Source: Pedobacter panaciterrae
GTDB taxonomy: Bacteria; Bacteroidota; Bacteroidia; Sphingobacteriales; Sphingobacteriaceae
Reading direction: 5' to 3'
Assembly: GCF_001636695.1 (NCBI RefSeq)
Contig: NZ_LGEL01000011.1
Span: 62,001 to 126,000 of the forward strand
Length of the DNA stretch: 64,000 nt
Below are positions 8,977 to 17,635 of the stretch, piece after piece. A program made the translations under genes and the position numbers. The notes under the pieces are model-generated. The model searched no databases, had not been told where the DNA came from, and worked only from the letters and a program-made list of their open reading frames with translations. Numbering within the stretch: position 1 is the stretch's first letter; each line of letters opens with the position of its first letter.

Positions 8977-9765
8977 TTACTGATTAGAATGATAACTGAA
9001 TTCTAAAACAGCTGATTCTCCTAAAATTATCTGATCTCCTTCGTGAAGCGCATGCCCCAGTTCTGTGAAGGTAAGCTTTACAGAATTATGTTCCTTAACA
9101 GATCTTATTTTTACCTTATTGCGGGGAGGCACACCTCCATCATCAGCAAACAACATAAAAGCTGCTGCATCATTATTCCATTCAATATGGGCATGTTGCC
9201 TGCTTATATATTTGTTGCACTCATTGGTGCTGGCATCCGGGAAGGCTATGTTGTTAACCCGGATAAAGCCATCGCTATCCTGAGCTTGTTTTTCTCGTCC
9301 AATATTAATCTTGCCGTCAGCTGATGTTATGATGTATTCTGCCTTCTCTGCTTCACCATTTAAAATTTTTATATACGCTGTTCCTGATTTTTGTACAGCT
9401 GCATGTTCAGGTGTTTTTATATAAAGCGCTACTTCCAGATTAGGCATTCTTATAGCTTGCAGAGGAAGTTCATCAATAAAAACAGTTTCCATTGTCCAGG
9501 TTTGAGGAAGGTCGATCGCAAAATCATCAGCTATCCTCTGTACCTCGTTTTTAAAATGGTTTTCTTCTTCAGCAAAAACGGCTGATTCATACATGTATTT
9601 TTCTACTGGCATGCAGGCAATATATAGTTGAAAACCTTTAATGTGTTTCCCTTCTCCACCCTCCATTTTCTGTAGTTCCTGTTTAATGAAAACAAGTATG
9701 GCCTCTCTGATGGCTTTAACATCCTGTGGTTTTTCGGAGGCATTTTTACTAAATAGGTTAAACAT
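8977..9765 (-). CDS. FHA-domain phosphothreonine-binding protein
   Basis: 262 residues, no signal peptide or membrane helix, so cytoplasmic. The C-terminal half holds a forkhead-associated domain: INIGRE at 153-158 and YISRQHAHI at 186-194 are the conserved phosphopeptide-binding loops (Arg157, Ser188, Arg189, His191). The N-terminal 120 residues form a separate alpha/beta domain (IREAILVFIKQELQ, VQRIADDFAIDLP) that I do not recognise with certainty; its size and position recall the N-terminal domain of actinobacterial FhaA. FHA domains bind phosphothreonine made by Ser/Thr kinases. The gene lies between the SEDS-PBP fusion (20 bp) and the first kinase (10 bp), so it probably recruits phosphorylated kinase or cell-wall enzyme (inference). 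Confidence 0.92.
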   Translation of the reverse strand: MFNLFSKNASEKPQDVKAIREAILVFIKQELQKMEGGEGKHIKGFQLYIACMPVEKYMYESAVFAEEENHFKNEVQRIADDFAIDLPQTWTMETVFIDELPLQAIRMPNLEVALYIKTPEHAAVQKSGTAYIKILNGEAEKAEYIITSADGKINIGREKQAQDSDGFIRVNNIAFPDASTNECNKYISRQHAHIEWNNDAAAFMLFADDGGVPPRNKVKIRSVKEHNSVKLTFTELGHALHEGDQIILGESAVLEFSYHSNQ

Positions 9766-9785
9766 GTTTATATCCTTTCTTTAAA

Positions 9786-12700
9786 CTAGTTGATGCTGTC
9801 TTTTTTTATTACTATGTTTTCTTTTGTAACGGGCCTGGTAAGCTCCTGTTTAAAATCCTTAATATATCCAAGATCCAATAACGCTGGCACAACGTGTTTG
9901 CCGGCAAGTTGAACAGCTCTGCTTGAACCCCTTGTAGATTCTATACGTATACAGACAACTACATGGCCGGGGCCAGATTTCTTTGGTGCAAAAAATACAT
10001 ACCAGCCGTCATTAATTCGTTCTTTTTTCCAGATCCTTTCTGGTGTTCCTGTTTTACCGGCCACAGTAATGCCCAATGTATACCTCTTGTTGGCACTTTG
10101 CTTAAGCATATAATCTGTAAGCAAGGCTGCATATTGCGGGTCATTGGCCAGTTTAATGCCCGGTTTAACAGCAGTTGTAGAATCGCTGATCTTTAAAACA
10201 TAACGATTAGCAACTAATGTACCCTTATTAGCCACACCTGATATTAACCTGGCAACAGATGCCGGGGTAGCAATTAACTCGCCCTGGCCCCATGCCATTC
10301 CTGAAATACCTTTAGCTCTGGTCCGACGAATATTTGAAGGATCGTATTTGGGTTTAGTATTAAACTCTGTCTTACGCCAAAGATTCATCCACTTGTTTTC
10401 CTGTTTTGTATTACTGGTATCCCTATCAAAGTAATAACCACCTACGCCTCTAAGGAACATCCCTGTTTTCATATACAAAGCGGCCATGTCTTCCTGCAAA
10501 TGCTCTTCATTAGCTAATTTAATAAAATAAACATTGTTTGAGTTTACAATGGCACGTTCCAGATTAATATTTCCTGTTTCGTCAGGTTCTATACCTTTGG
10601 TTCTGATCCTTTCAAAAGAACTTACCGTAAAGGATCTTTTGGCCGCATTAATACCTAATTTGTTAAATGCCGCCATTGCAGTTAAAACCTTAGCTGTAGA
10701 GCCGGGTTGTGTTGCATAAGTAAACCCGAGATCTGCATTTGTATACCATCCCGACAGTTTGTTCTGTTCATTGGTCGTCATGGTTAGCAGCTCCCAATCT
10801 TTAATAGGGGGTAAGGGGTAAACAGAAGATGCGAGCACATCGCCCGTCAAATCTTCCATGATCACTACAGATACTCTGCTCTTTCTAAGTGAGGTATCTA
10901 AAGCAACAGAGTGCTGAATCGTAGATTGTAAACGTGCATCTATAGTAAGTTTAACATCTCTGTTTCTTTTTTTGAAGGATTCAACTTCGGCGCTATTAAT
11001 TCCCGCCAGTAATAAAGGAGACAGAGCTGCATAATCTCTTTTACTTACGGTCATTTCTTTTACACCCCTGGGCAGAAAACGATCTTCGCGGTATTTGTTT
11101 GCCTTGGTATTGAAAGAGGTAACGGGTGTATGAAAGCCTCTAAGCTCTGCGGCATGTTCATACTCTGCAAAATAACCATTTGTACTGCCGTTAAATACTC
11201 CGGTGTTCGCATCGCCAACCCAGAAAAAAGTTTGTTCTTCAAAAGGATAATATCGATCAACCCGTTTATGCATTGCGGAGTCGAGATTGTAATTAATACC
11301 TGATGTTTTTAGTGTATCTGCTTGTTTCCTGACATATTCAGGGTTGCTCGTAGCAAGTACTCTTCCCTTCCTGTCATACAACTGGCCGGCCTCTAATTTA
11401 TTCATTAAAATGGCGATGCGGGGGTTGTAGCTAAACATACGGGAACCGCTTTTGTCTGCTACAAGTGATGGCTGTACCACCCACTTTTTGTTGTTGGCAA
11501 TATATCTTGAAATTGTAACGGTTAAAAGAAGAACAGCAATACTGGCAGATAAAAGTGCCGGTACCAGATTTTTGTCTTGCTGTTTGGTGATAAAGGCCAT
11601 TTGTACATTGGTACCTCTAACCAGAGAAACTGAAAGCAAAATACCCGCCGCCATCATATTGGCCACAAGTGACGAGCCTCCATAGCTGATAAAGGGTAGT
11701 GCAACACCGGATAGGGGCAGCGCGCCTGTAGAGCCACCGGCAATGAGCAGGAACTGTACAAACATACTTATCCCAATGCCTGCGCAGAGGTAGAATAGAA
11801 ATGGAGTGCCTGTTTGCCGGCCTATAATTATTGACCTGTTGAGGAAAATGAGGAATAGTACGAATATGCTTACAATACCTGTCCATCCAAATTCTTCACC
11901 AATAGCTGGTAATATCATATCGGTATGTGCCTCAGGGATTGTTTTAGCAAAGCCTTCGCCAACGCCCTGACCAGTTAATCCACCGCCGGACATAGCCCAT
12001 ATGCCATTTGCTACCTGGTCTCCACCATAAACTTCATTATTCCAAGGATCTTGCCATATAGATTTACGTTCAGTAAGCCGGTTAACTGGTCCGGGGATAA
12101 TTTTGTCGAGATATGGAACCTGATCTATCAGTAAAAAGCCTGCTATGATCATGATTACCATTATTGCCGATTCGCTGGTCTGTTTTTTATTTATTAACAT
12201 GGCCAGGCCAATAAATATTACGGTAACCAAACTTGCTATCCAAATGTTTAAAAACCAAACGGCCAATGTGTAAGTAATAATCGCGATGAGCATCATCATG
12301 AAATCACCCCGTGAGAAAGAAAAGAGAATGATAAATGTGAAGCATACGACCATTGCCGGGCCCAGATCGCCCAGGATCAGGTACATTAAGATTGCAATAC
12401 CCATTGCCACGAGGGCAAAAGAAAAGAAATACCATCTTTTTTGCCAGCTGCGGTATTCACTAATGAAGCGTTCATTGCTTGCAAAAAAGCCTGCCAGGAA
12501 TAAAATAATGGCATACTTTACGATCTCGCTGGGTTGTACGCCAAATAGATTTACTTTTACACCACTGCCCTCGGGCCCGCTTCCAAAAACTATGGTTAAA
12601 GCCAAGAGTGCAAGTGCCATTCCGGCCCATTGCCATCCATTTGCTTTACCTGAGTTTTTATTAAGAACCAACATCCGGTAAAATCTGGAATCAACATTAA

Positions 12701-13832
12701 ACTTTCGGAATTTAATGAGCAATAATATAATAATAGCGATCACTCCCATCCCAAAGAAAACAAGGGTGTCTTTTGCCAAAAAACGATCTCTAAGCGGGTC
12801 TTGCAAGCTGAGTAAGGCTATAAATGAGAAGCCTGTCATCAGCATAATAATGGGCAAAATAAGCTGGTCGGCCTGAGCGAACTTAATGCTCAATAGAAAA
12901 TGCAAAAGAAAAAATCCTGCGAAAAAGCTTCCGGTAATGATCCAAAACCATTTATTAAATTCATCGGGACTACGTACTATCAGCGATTTTTCTTTTTTTA
13001 AGATTTTAAAGTCTCTGGCAGAGAAGAGTCTTATGGTGTGCTGTGTTTGTTTAAATGTAAATGAGGCATCCTTTTGAAGTTCCTGAATACCCTGAGATCT
13101 TCCAAATTGGAAGCCGGGTTTTAGAGGTAAGAGCTCAAAAGCCTTGTCCTCGGGTAAATTTAAAAATGCAAAATTGCCATTGGCATCTGTTCTTACATAT
13201 GATGTTAATCCTGCTGATTTTACTTCTACCTCATCATCAACATAAGCGCTATCCTGAGGCAGTATCATTTGTAGCTTTATCAGAACGCCAGATACTGCTC
13301 TGTTGGCAGTGTCTGTAACCTTGCCGGATATACTGTGAATTCCGAGTTTAAGGTCGGTTTGAGCAGGTAGTTGAGGAGGTCGTGTTCTTTCTTGCGTAAA
13401 GCGTACAGAGTCGTCTCCGGTATATCCAAGCAATGCGCGTGAATCGCTAACCCGTTTCTTGAAATTTTGCCCGCCTGAGGTAAATGCGTAATCTGCTTCA
13501 ACAAAGAATTTACTTTTATTCAGTTCCCCTACATTATCAAGAGGTTCTTTAAAAGATTTGATTCCCTTTGTAACTGTTTGTGCAATAAGGTTAACGTCTT
13601 TTTTGTCTTCAAAATAATAACCTTTTTCGAGTAAGGTTTTTATAAGCTCACCCGGATTTTTAGCGTTCAGGTTCATCATGGTTCCATTTTCCAAACGGAT
13701 ACCCACGTCTGCAAAGTTACGCTGTAGTGTATTAAAAAGTGTAAAGAATAATGGTCCTAATACGATGGTTATCAGTATAATAAAAGTGCGCTCTATTTTT
13801 CTGTTCCAGGGTTTAGGTGTGTTTTCTTCCAT
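9786..13832 (-). CDS. SEDS glycosyltransferase (RodA/FtsW) fused to class B penicillin-binding transpeptidase
   Basis: 1348 residues combining both halves of the lipid-II polymerase/crosslinking pair. Order: N-terminal membrane helix (about 14-34); periplasmic segment with a carboxypeptidase-regulatory-like fold (about 165-265, SISGKVTDTANRAVSGVLI); SEDS polymerase of about ten helices (about 294-737) with FGVQPSEIVKYAIILF, GDLGPAMVV, GIWAMSGGGLTGQG, IGEEFGWTG and PFISYGGSS; then a transpeptidase with all three active-site motifs: Ser1045-Thr-Ala-Lys1048, Ser1098-Asn-Asn1100, and Lys1260-Thr-Gly1262. Normally rodA and pbpA are separate neighbouring genes. One base separates its start from the phosphatase stop, implying translational coupling. 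Known families; the fused architecture and kinase-operon setting are the notable points. Start at 13832 gives a good cytoplasmic N-tail (KPWNRKIERT). Confidence 0.95.
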   Translation of the reverse strand: MEENTPKPWNRKIERTFIILITIVLGPLFFTLFNTLQRNFADVGIRLENGTMMNLNAKNPGELIKTLLEKGYYFEDKKDVNLIAQTVTKGIKSFKEPLDNVGELNKSKFFVEADYAFTSGGQNFKKRVSDSRALLGYTGDDSVRFTQERTRPPQLPAQTDLKLGIHSISGKVTDTANRAVSGVLIKLQMILPQDSAYVDDEVEVKSAGLTSYVRTDANGNFAFLNLPEDKAFELLPLKPGFQFGRSQGIQELQKDASFTFKQTQHTIRLFSARDFKILKKEKSLIVRSPDEFNKWFWIITGSFFAGFFLLHFLLSIKFAQADQLILPIIMLMTGFSFIALLSLQDPLRDRFLAKDTLVFFGMGVIAIIILLLIKFRKFNVDSRFYRMLVLNKNSGKANGWQWAGMALALLALTIVFGSGPEGSGVKVNLFGVQPSEIVKYAIILFLAGFFASNERFISEYRSWQKRWYFFSFALVAMGIAILMYLILGDLGPAMVVCFTFIILFSFSRGDFMMMLIAIITYTLAVWFLNIWIASLVTVIFIGLAMLINKKQTSESAIMVIMIIAGFLLIDQVPYLDKIIPGPVNRLTERKSIWQDPWNNEVYGGDQVANGIWAMSGGGLTGQGVGEGFAKTIPEAHTDMILPAIGEEFGWTGIVSIFVLFLIFLNRSIIIGRQTGTPFLFYLCAGIGISMFVQFLLIAGGSTGALPLSGVALPFISYGGSSLVANMMAAGILLSVSLVRGTNVQMAFITKQQDKNLVPALLSASIAVLLLTVTISRYIANNKKWVVQPSLVADKSGSRMFSYNPRIAILMNKLEAGQLYDRKGRVLATSNPEYVRKQADTLKTSGINYNLDSAMHKRVDRYYPFEEQTFFWVGDANTGVFNGSTNGYFAEYEHAAELRGFHTPVTSFNTKANKYREDRFLPRGVKEMTVSKRDYAALSPLLLAGINSAEVESFKKRNRDVKLTIDARLQSTIQHSVALDTSLRKSRVSVVIMEDLTGDVLASSVYPLPPIKDWELLTMTTNEQNKLSGWYTNADLGFTYATQPGSTAKVLTAMAAFNKLGINAAKRSFTVSSFERIRTKGIEPDETGNINLERAIVNSNNVYFIKLANEEHLQEDMAALYMKTGMFLRGVGGYYFDRDTSNTKQENKWMNLWRKTEFNTKPKYDPSNIRRTRAKGISGMAWGQGELIATPASVARLISGVANKGTLVANRYVLKISDSTTAVKPGIKLANDPQYAALLTDYMLKQSANKRYTLGITVAGKTGTPERIWKKERINDGWYVFFAPKKSGPGHVVVCIRIESTRGSSRAVQLAGKHVVPALLDLGYIKDFKQELTRPVTKENIVIKKDSIN

Positions 13833-13833
13833 A

Positions 13834-15291
13834 CTAATGACTTGCAGGGGTTGGTAATGAATCCGTTTTAAAAGAACTGGCAGGTATTTTTCCCTGGATG
13901 TACTTATTAGAAGGTAAATTATAGGTAGCTTCTATGGAATTAACGCAATTGTTGAACCGTACATTTTTTAACTGGAGCACATTGTTTTGAGATAATATAG
14001 CTGTCTGGAAGTTCTCAAAAGTAATGTTTTCCAAAAACACATATTTGCTAATCGGTTTAATAGATACTGCGCTTCCTTTATATGTCGAATCACTTCTGAT
14101 GATAATAGGGGTTTTGGCAATTATGAATAGCGTATCCTTATTGAAGTGTATGTCCTCATTAAGTATGATCGGCGATTTAAATAGCGAATCTGAAATGACC
14201 AGAGTATTTCCAGTCAGTTTGTTTATAGTGTCCTGAAGTTTTGTTTCCTGCGCATTGCGAATTGGCTGTAAGGCTAGTTTTTGTTGCTTAACAGCATTTG
14301 AACGAACACTATTTTGCCAAATCAAATAGAGTGAAAATCCAAGAAAAATAAGGCACAAAATGGATAGTATCACAACTACAGGACTGCTGCTTTTTTGTTT
14401 AACAGGAGTTGCTGCAGGTATGTTTTCTCTCTGTACAGGAACATCTATAGATACAGCCTGTGGTGTGTGGACTTGATGGTTAACAGATGTTTTTGAACTT
14501 CCTGCTTTTACAGCTGGTTTGGTAGCCTCATGGATAAGCGATTGCTTATCGTTTTTAACCAAAACAACTGTAATATTATCCCGTCCGCCATTATTATTGG
14601 CAGCCTGTATCAGTTCTGTTGCTTTTTCCTGTAAAGTTCTTTTTTTGGTTAGAATGTCTGTAATGCCTTGTCTGTTAACCATGTCAGACAGGCCATCACT
14701 GCATAATAACAACAGATCACCAGGAAGGAAGGGGGACTGCCCGGTTTCTATGTAATCGTCCTGGGCAGCTATTTTCGCACCAAAACCTAAGGCTTTGTTA
14801 ATTTCGTTGCGCTTTGGATGGCTCATCGCCTGCTCTTCAGTAAGCCGTCCGCTATCTTCCATGAAGCCGACAAAAGATTGATCTTTTGAGATTTTTACCA
14901 ATGACCCGTCGCGGAGAAGGTATAGTCTGGTATCACCAACATGTGCGTAGTAGAATAGGTTTTTCTGAAGATCAATAACTGTTAGCGTAAGTACACAGGC
15001 CATGTTTTCATGTGCCTTAACTTTTTGCTTTTCGGCCATGATCTGCCCGTCAGCAGCAATAATGGCATCCTTCATTAATGAAGGTAAATCTTTGTGCTGG
15101 CTATTGAGGTGTTGTAGAATTGATTGTCTGGCAATGCCCGAAGCTATTTCGCCTCCAGAATAACCTCCAACCCCATCTATAACACAAGCAATAACGAGGT
15201 CATTGGCTACCGTTGGCTCTGCAATGAAAGTATCCTCATTATTATCTCTTACTTTTCCTGTATCGGTTAGTCCAAAATAATTTTTATCCAT
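13834..15291 (-). CDS. PP2C-family Ser/Thr phosphatase with transmembrane and periplasmic beta-rich domain
   Basis: The open frame begins at 15330, but Met at 15291 (MDKNYFGLTDTGKVRDNNED) matches the usual PP2C N-terminus and is preferred; product 485 residues. Metal-binding motifs are present: GKVRDNNEDTF, CVIDGVGGYSGGEIAS, LLCSDGLSDMV and GGRDNITVVLV. After the catalytic domain (about 1-245) and a Pro/Val-rich linker comes one membrane helix (PVVVILSILCLIFLGFSLYL), then about 130 residues of short beta-strand rungs (LVISDSLFKSPIILNEDIHF, IFENITFENFQTAIL-like) resembling a small beta-helix. It would reverse phosphorylation by the two kinases in the same operon, as PstP does in mycobacteria. 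Its external domain suggests that the phosphatase, not only the kinases, reads a periplasmic cue (inference). Confidence 0.93.
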   Translation of the reverse strand: MDKNYFGLTDTGKVRDNNEDTFIAEPTVANDLVIACVIDGVGGYSGGEIASGIARQSILQHLNSQHKDLPSLMKDAIIAADGQIMAEKQKVKAHENMACVLTLTVIDLQKNLFYYAHVGDTRLYLLRDGSLVKISKDQSFVGFMEDSGRLTEEQAMSHPKRNEINKALGFGAKIAAQDDYIETGQSPFLPGDLLLLCSDGLSDMVNRQGITDILTKKRTLQEKATELIQAANNNGGRDNITVVLVKNDKQSLIHEATKPAVKAGSSKTSVNHQVHTPQAVSIDVPVQRENIPAATPVKQKSSSPVVVILSILCLIFLGFSLYLIWQNSVRSNAVKQQKLALQPIRNAQETKLQDTINKLTGNTLVISDSLFKSPIILNEDIHFNKDTLFIIAKTPIIIRSDSTYKGSAVSIKPISKYVFLENITFENFQTAILSQNNVLQLKNVRFNNCVNSIEATYNLPSNKYIQGKIPASSFKTDSLPTPASH

Positions 15292-15386
15292 TTTATTTGG
15301 GCGAATTTTTAATGTCTCTAAAATGTGCAATCAATAAAATGATGCATATAATGAATAACGCTATTGATAAGACGTGCGACATACTA

Positions 15387-16070
15387 TTAGGGTTTAAATA
15401 AATTAACACCAATAATTCCATTTAATATAAGTCGTGAATTAATAGGTAGCTCCGACCATTTAGGGCCATTTATGTCACTTCTTTCAATTAGATTTTCATT
15501 TAGAATAGTTTTTTCACCAAAAGAGGCAACGTAAAACTTATCTTCGGGTCTATTGTATCTTATCTTAAGATGCGGAGTGTTTACCCATTCAGATGGAATC
15601 CTGAAGATATTGCTTTCTTCTCTTGTTTCTTCATTTCCTGAAACCACAATGTCTTCAGCTTTCATCAGGTATTCTAATTTCTGTCCAGCGTACGCTTTGT
15701 CAGGTATGGTGGTTTCAAAACGTGCTAAAATCACTCTCTGACTATCGGCTAGTGTCTTTTCTTCTGGTTTCTGTATATCTACATAGGGGATCTCATAGTA
15801 ACCTTCACTGTAAAAAATAAAGTCCTTTAAAATCTCATTATTGATATCAAAGGTCTGAGCCAATCCAGTTTGTCTGGGAATAAAAGTAACGCGAAGGTTT
15901 TCTTCTTTTTGAGTGCTGTCGGGCAATAATTTGCCTATAAAACTAATATCTCCTGGTTTATAGTCCGGGTGAGATACAAACCTGAATACCCATTTATTGC
16001 TGGATGGCTCTACTTTTTTGCCATCTGTAACCTGTCTCTTTAATATCTCATAAAAGTTGTTTACAGATTC
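15387..16070 (-). pseudogene. Distal part of an apparently frameshifted operon protein (FHA-like end?)
   Basis: The frame is open from after a stop at 16071-16073 down to the stop at 15387, about 227 codons. It has no ATG or GTG at its head; the first usable start is a TTG at 15926, while the 47 codons before it also read as sensible protein (NKWVFRFVSHPDYKPGD). The upstream ORF 16336-16061 ends in the overlapping frame, so a single-base loss near 16064-16075 would have split one gene of about 310 bp plus 680 bp. The C-terminus (KWSELPINSRLILNG, then GVNLF) vaguely resembles the last strands of an FHA domain; this is weak. No membrane segment. It could be a true frameshift, a sequencing error or two genes with a TTG start; not decidable here. 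Confidence 0.6.
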
Positions 16071-16336
16071 CTATGAGACAGGCCAAGAATACCTTTTTTG
16101 TTGTCTATAAATTCACGATAATCATCTGGATTAAGGCAAATGATAAACTCATGATAAAAAACCACACGTTCGGCAAATGATAATTCTGCTATGGATTTAC
16201 GGAATTCTTCGATAATATATTTGTAGACCTGATTAGGTGTAAGCGGTTTCGACTTGCCCGATGATGTGGTACCATTGTTGGTTAAAAACCAATCCTGAAT
16301 ACCCATGCGTTGCCAAATAGAAGGTTTTGTACTCAT
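16061..16336 (-). CDS. Small unknown protein, proximal part of the possibly split gene
   Basis: 91 codons from a clear ATG at 16336 (MSTKPSIWQRMGIQDWFLTN). Mostly helical and polar, with QVYKYIIEEFRKSIAELSF and FYHEFIICLNPDDYREFIDN; no signal peptide, membrane segment or recognised motif. The last residues (SHRNL) are in a frame that stops inside the 5' end of the next open frame, and a -1 shift before them would join the two into one protein of roughly 315 residues. It is the first gene of the phosphatase/SEDS-PBP/FHA/kinase operon. I do not recognise the family. If the split is genuine, this piece may be non-functional or an independent small regulator. Confidence 0.6.
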   Translation of the reverse strand: MSTKPSIWQRMGIQDWFLTNNGTTSSGKSKPLTPNQVYKYIIEEFRKSIAELSFAERVVFYHEFIICLNPDDYREFIDNKKGILGLSHRNL

Positions 16337-16361
16337 TTATAATTGCTGTAATAAATATTAG

Positions 16362-16371
16362 ATCGAAAGAT
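16362..16371 (-). promoter_or_regulatory. Possible -7 element for the kinase/SEDS-PBP operon
   Basis: On the minus strand this reads TATCTTTC, 7 of 8 matches to the Bacteroidota -7 consensus TAnnTTTG, about 28 bases upstream of the first ATG of the operon. No TTG -33 partner is seen at the usual distance, so the call is tentative. Confidence 0.3.
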
Positions 16372-16508
16372 AAGGAAAAAAATATTGTGCTTCTCATGCC
16401 AAATGGTCCTCAGAGATTTAACAATTACAACGATGATTTTGTGTTGGGAGTATGACGGAATCCTATAAAGATTTAGTCGGGGAGAGGTGTTAAATTGGAA
16501 ATTAATAT

Positions 16509-16548
16509 AAAAGGAGGGAATTGCAGTTGCAAAATGTTCCCTCCTTTT
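16509..16548 (-). terminator. Intrinsic terminator of the OmpA-like lipoprotein gene
   Basis: Perfect 12-bp inverted repeat (AAAAGGAGGGAA at 16509-16520 and TTCCCTCCTTTT at 16537-16548) with a 16-base loop, eight bases after the OmpA-like stop codon on the minus strand. The stem ends in a U-rich run in that direction. It separates the lipoprotein gene from the kinase operon downstream. Confidence 0.8.
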
Positions 16549-16555
16549 AGCAGTA

Positions 16556-17086
16556 TTATTTGTCTGCTTTTATTTCTACTCTTCTGTTTAAGATTCTTCC
16601 GGCCTCAGTAGCATTTGAAGCTACAGGTTGAGTATCGCCAAAACCTTTAACGGTAAAGTTAGCTGCGTTTAAACCTGCATTAACAAGATAAGATTTTACT
16701 GCATTTGCTCTGTCAACAGACAAAGACATGTTTCTTGCCTGAGTTCCCTCTGCAGATGAGTTTCCGTTTAAAACAAATTTTGCAGTTGGGTCTTTTTTGA
16801 TTTCAGCAACTGCTTTATCTAAAATCGGGAAAGAGGCCGTTTTTAGAACATCAGAATTAAATTCAAACTGAATGTTTTTGAAGTTGAAATCTGGCTCAGG
16901 TGCCGGTGCTGCTTTTTCGGGCTCTGGTTCTGGTGCAGGCGCTGGTTTTGGTTGTTCAACTGGTGCAGGCTTTTCTACAGGAACCGGATTCGGTTTCGCT
17001 ACTACTTTCTTTGTTTTACACGAGTACATCGAGATCGACAGGAGTCCGGTAACTGCAAGGAGCGAAATTGTTTTTGTAATTTTCAT
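16556..17086 (-). CDS. OmpA-family peptidoglycan-binding lipoprotein
   Basis: 176 residues: lipoprotein signal MKITKTISLLAVTGLLSISM ending in the lipobox MYSC, a low-complexity Pro/Glu/Ala/Lys linker (about 28-70, repeated PAPEPEPEK-type units), then a compact OmpA C-terminal domain (about 72-176). The domain shows the expected FEFNSDVL, NGNSSAEGTQARNMSLS (variant of the usual GHTD-SxG loop), RANAVKSYLV, GFGDTQPVASN and NRRVEI motifs that bind the diaminopimelate of peptidoglycan. A Pal-like role tethering outer membrane to the wall is likely. The gene has its own terminator and lies just upstream of, and in the same direction as, the cell-wall kinase operon. The Pro-rich spacer is simple-sequence DNA and could vary in length between strains. 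Confidence 0.93.
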   Translation of the reverse strand: MKITKTISLLAVTGLLSISMYSCKTKKVVAKPNPVPVEKPAPVEQPKPAPAPEPEPEKAAPAPEPDFNFKNIQFEFNSDVLKTASFPILDKAVAEIKKDPTAKFVLNGNSSAEGTQARNMSLSVDRANAVKSYLVNAGLNAANFTVKGFGDTQPVASNATEAGRILNRRVEIKADK

Positions 17087-17635
17087 TTGAGTTTTATAAA
17101 ATTTAGTTCATTTGTTATGTGCGGAAAAGGTATTAATTATATCTTAAAAATGCCAATACAATAACATATTAATAACGCGACTTATAATAAGAACGTGTGT
17201 TCCCTTAAATTTATTTAGAAAATGAAGTGTTTGCAGCCATTTAGATAGCAGACTAAACAGGCTGCGACAAACGAACTTTTGGATTCTTTATTGTCAGATT
17301 TAAGCTTGGTGTTAATAGCTTGTTAAATTATTGCTTCAAATGCAGTTATTTAGGCTTTTTTAGGTTTATTCTTTTTGTTCACTTTTGTTGTTTTAGAGGT
17401 ATTCAGTCTTTATAGTTGTAGTTTTGGGCATACAAGAGCGTAGGATTATTGCTTTTCATTGTGTTTTTTAAAATGTTGTTGAAATATTTAGATGAAAACG
17501 CATAATTTTCTTGATATAGAGCTACTTTGAATAAAATCATGGTGCTTTTCTGTGTAAAAATCCTGCATCTGTAGAATATCTTAAAATGATATTCGAAGAA
17601 TACTCGAAGTTGAACCCTAATCATCCCTCAACAAC
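17087..17635. other. 549-bp divergent intergenic region between OmpA-like gene and PKS operon
   Basis: AT-rich. No convincing gene: a 73-codon minus-strand frame (17624-17403) has a poor amino-acid composition and no motif. No exact TAnnTTTG element was found on either strand. The last 65 bases before the PKS start hold a short inverted repeat and a direct repeat, described separately; promoters for both flanking genes must lie here. Confidence 0.6.
17574..17609 (+). promoter_or_regulatory. Candidate operator or leader hairpin ahead of the PKS operon
   Basis: GAATATC (17574-17580) and GATATTC (17588-17594) form a perfect 7-bp inverted repeat with a 7-base spacer, ending 41 bases before the PKS ATG. 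It is followed by TCGAAG at 17593-17598 and again at 17604-17609, 11 bases apart (one helical turn). The layout suits a dimeric repressor/activator site or a small 5' leader hairpin. Seen in sequence; function inferred. Confidence 0.35.

Noticed and set aside
12286-12681. 131-codon plus-strand ORF inside the SEDS-PBP gene
   Set aside because: Complementary-frame shadow of membrane-helix codons; no independent signal.
17403-17624. 73-codon minus-strand ORF between the OmpA-like gene and the synthase operon
   Set aside because: Composition rich in Phe, Tyr, Asn and Lys as expected from AT-rich noncoding DNA; no motif, and it spans the likely promoter region.
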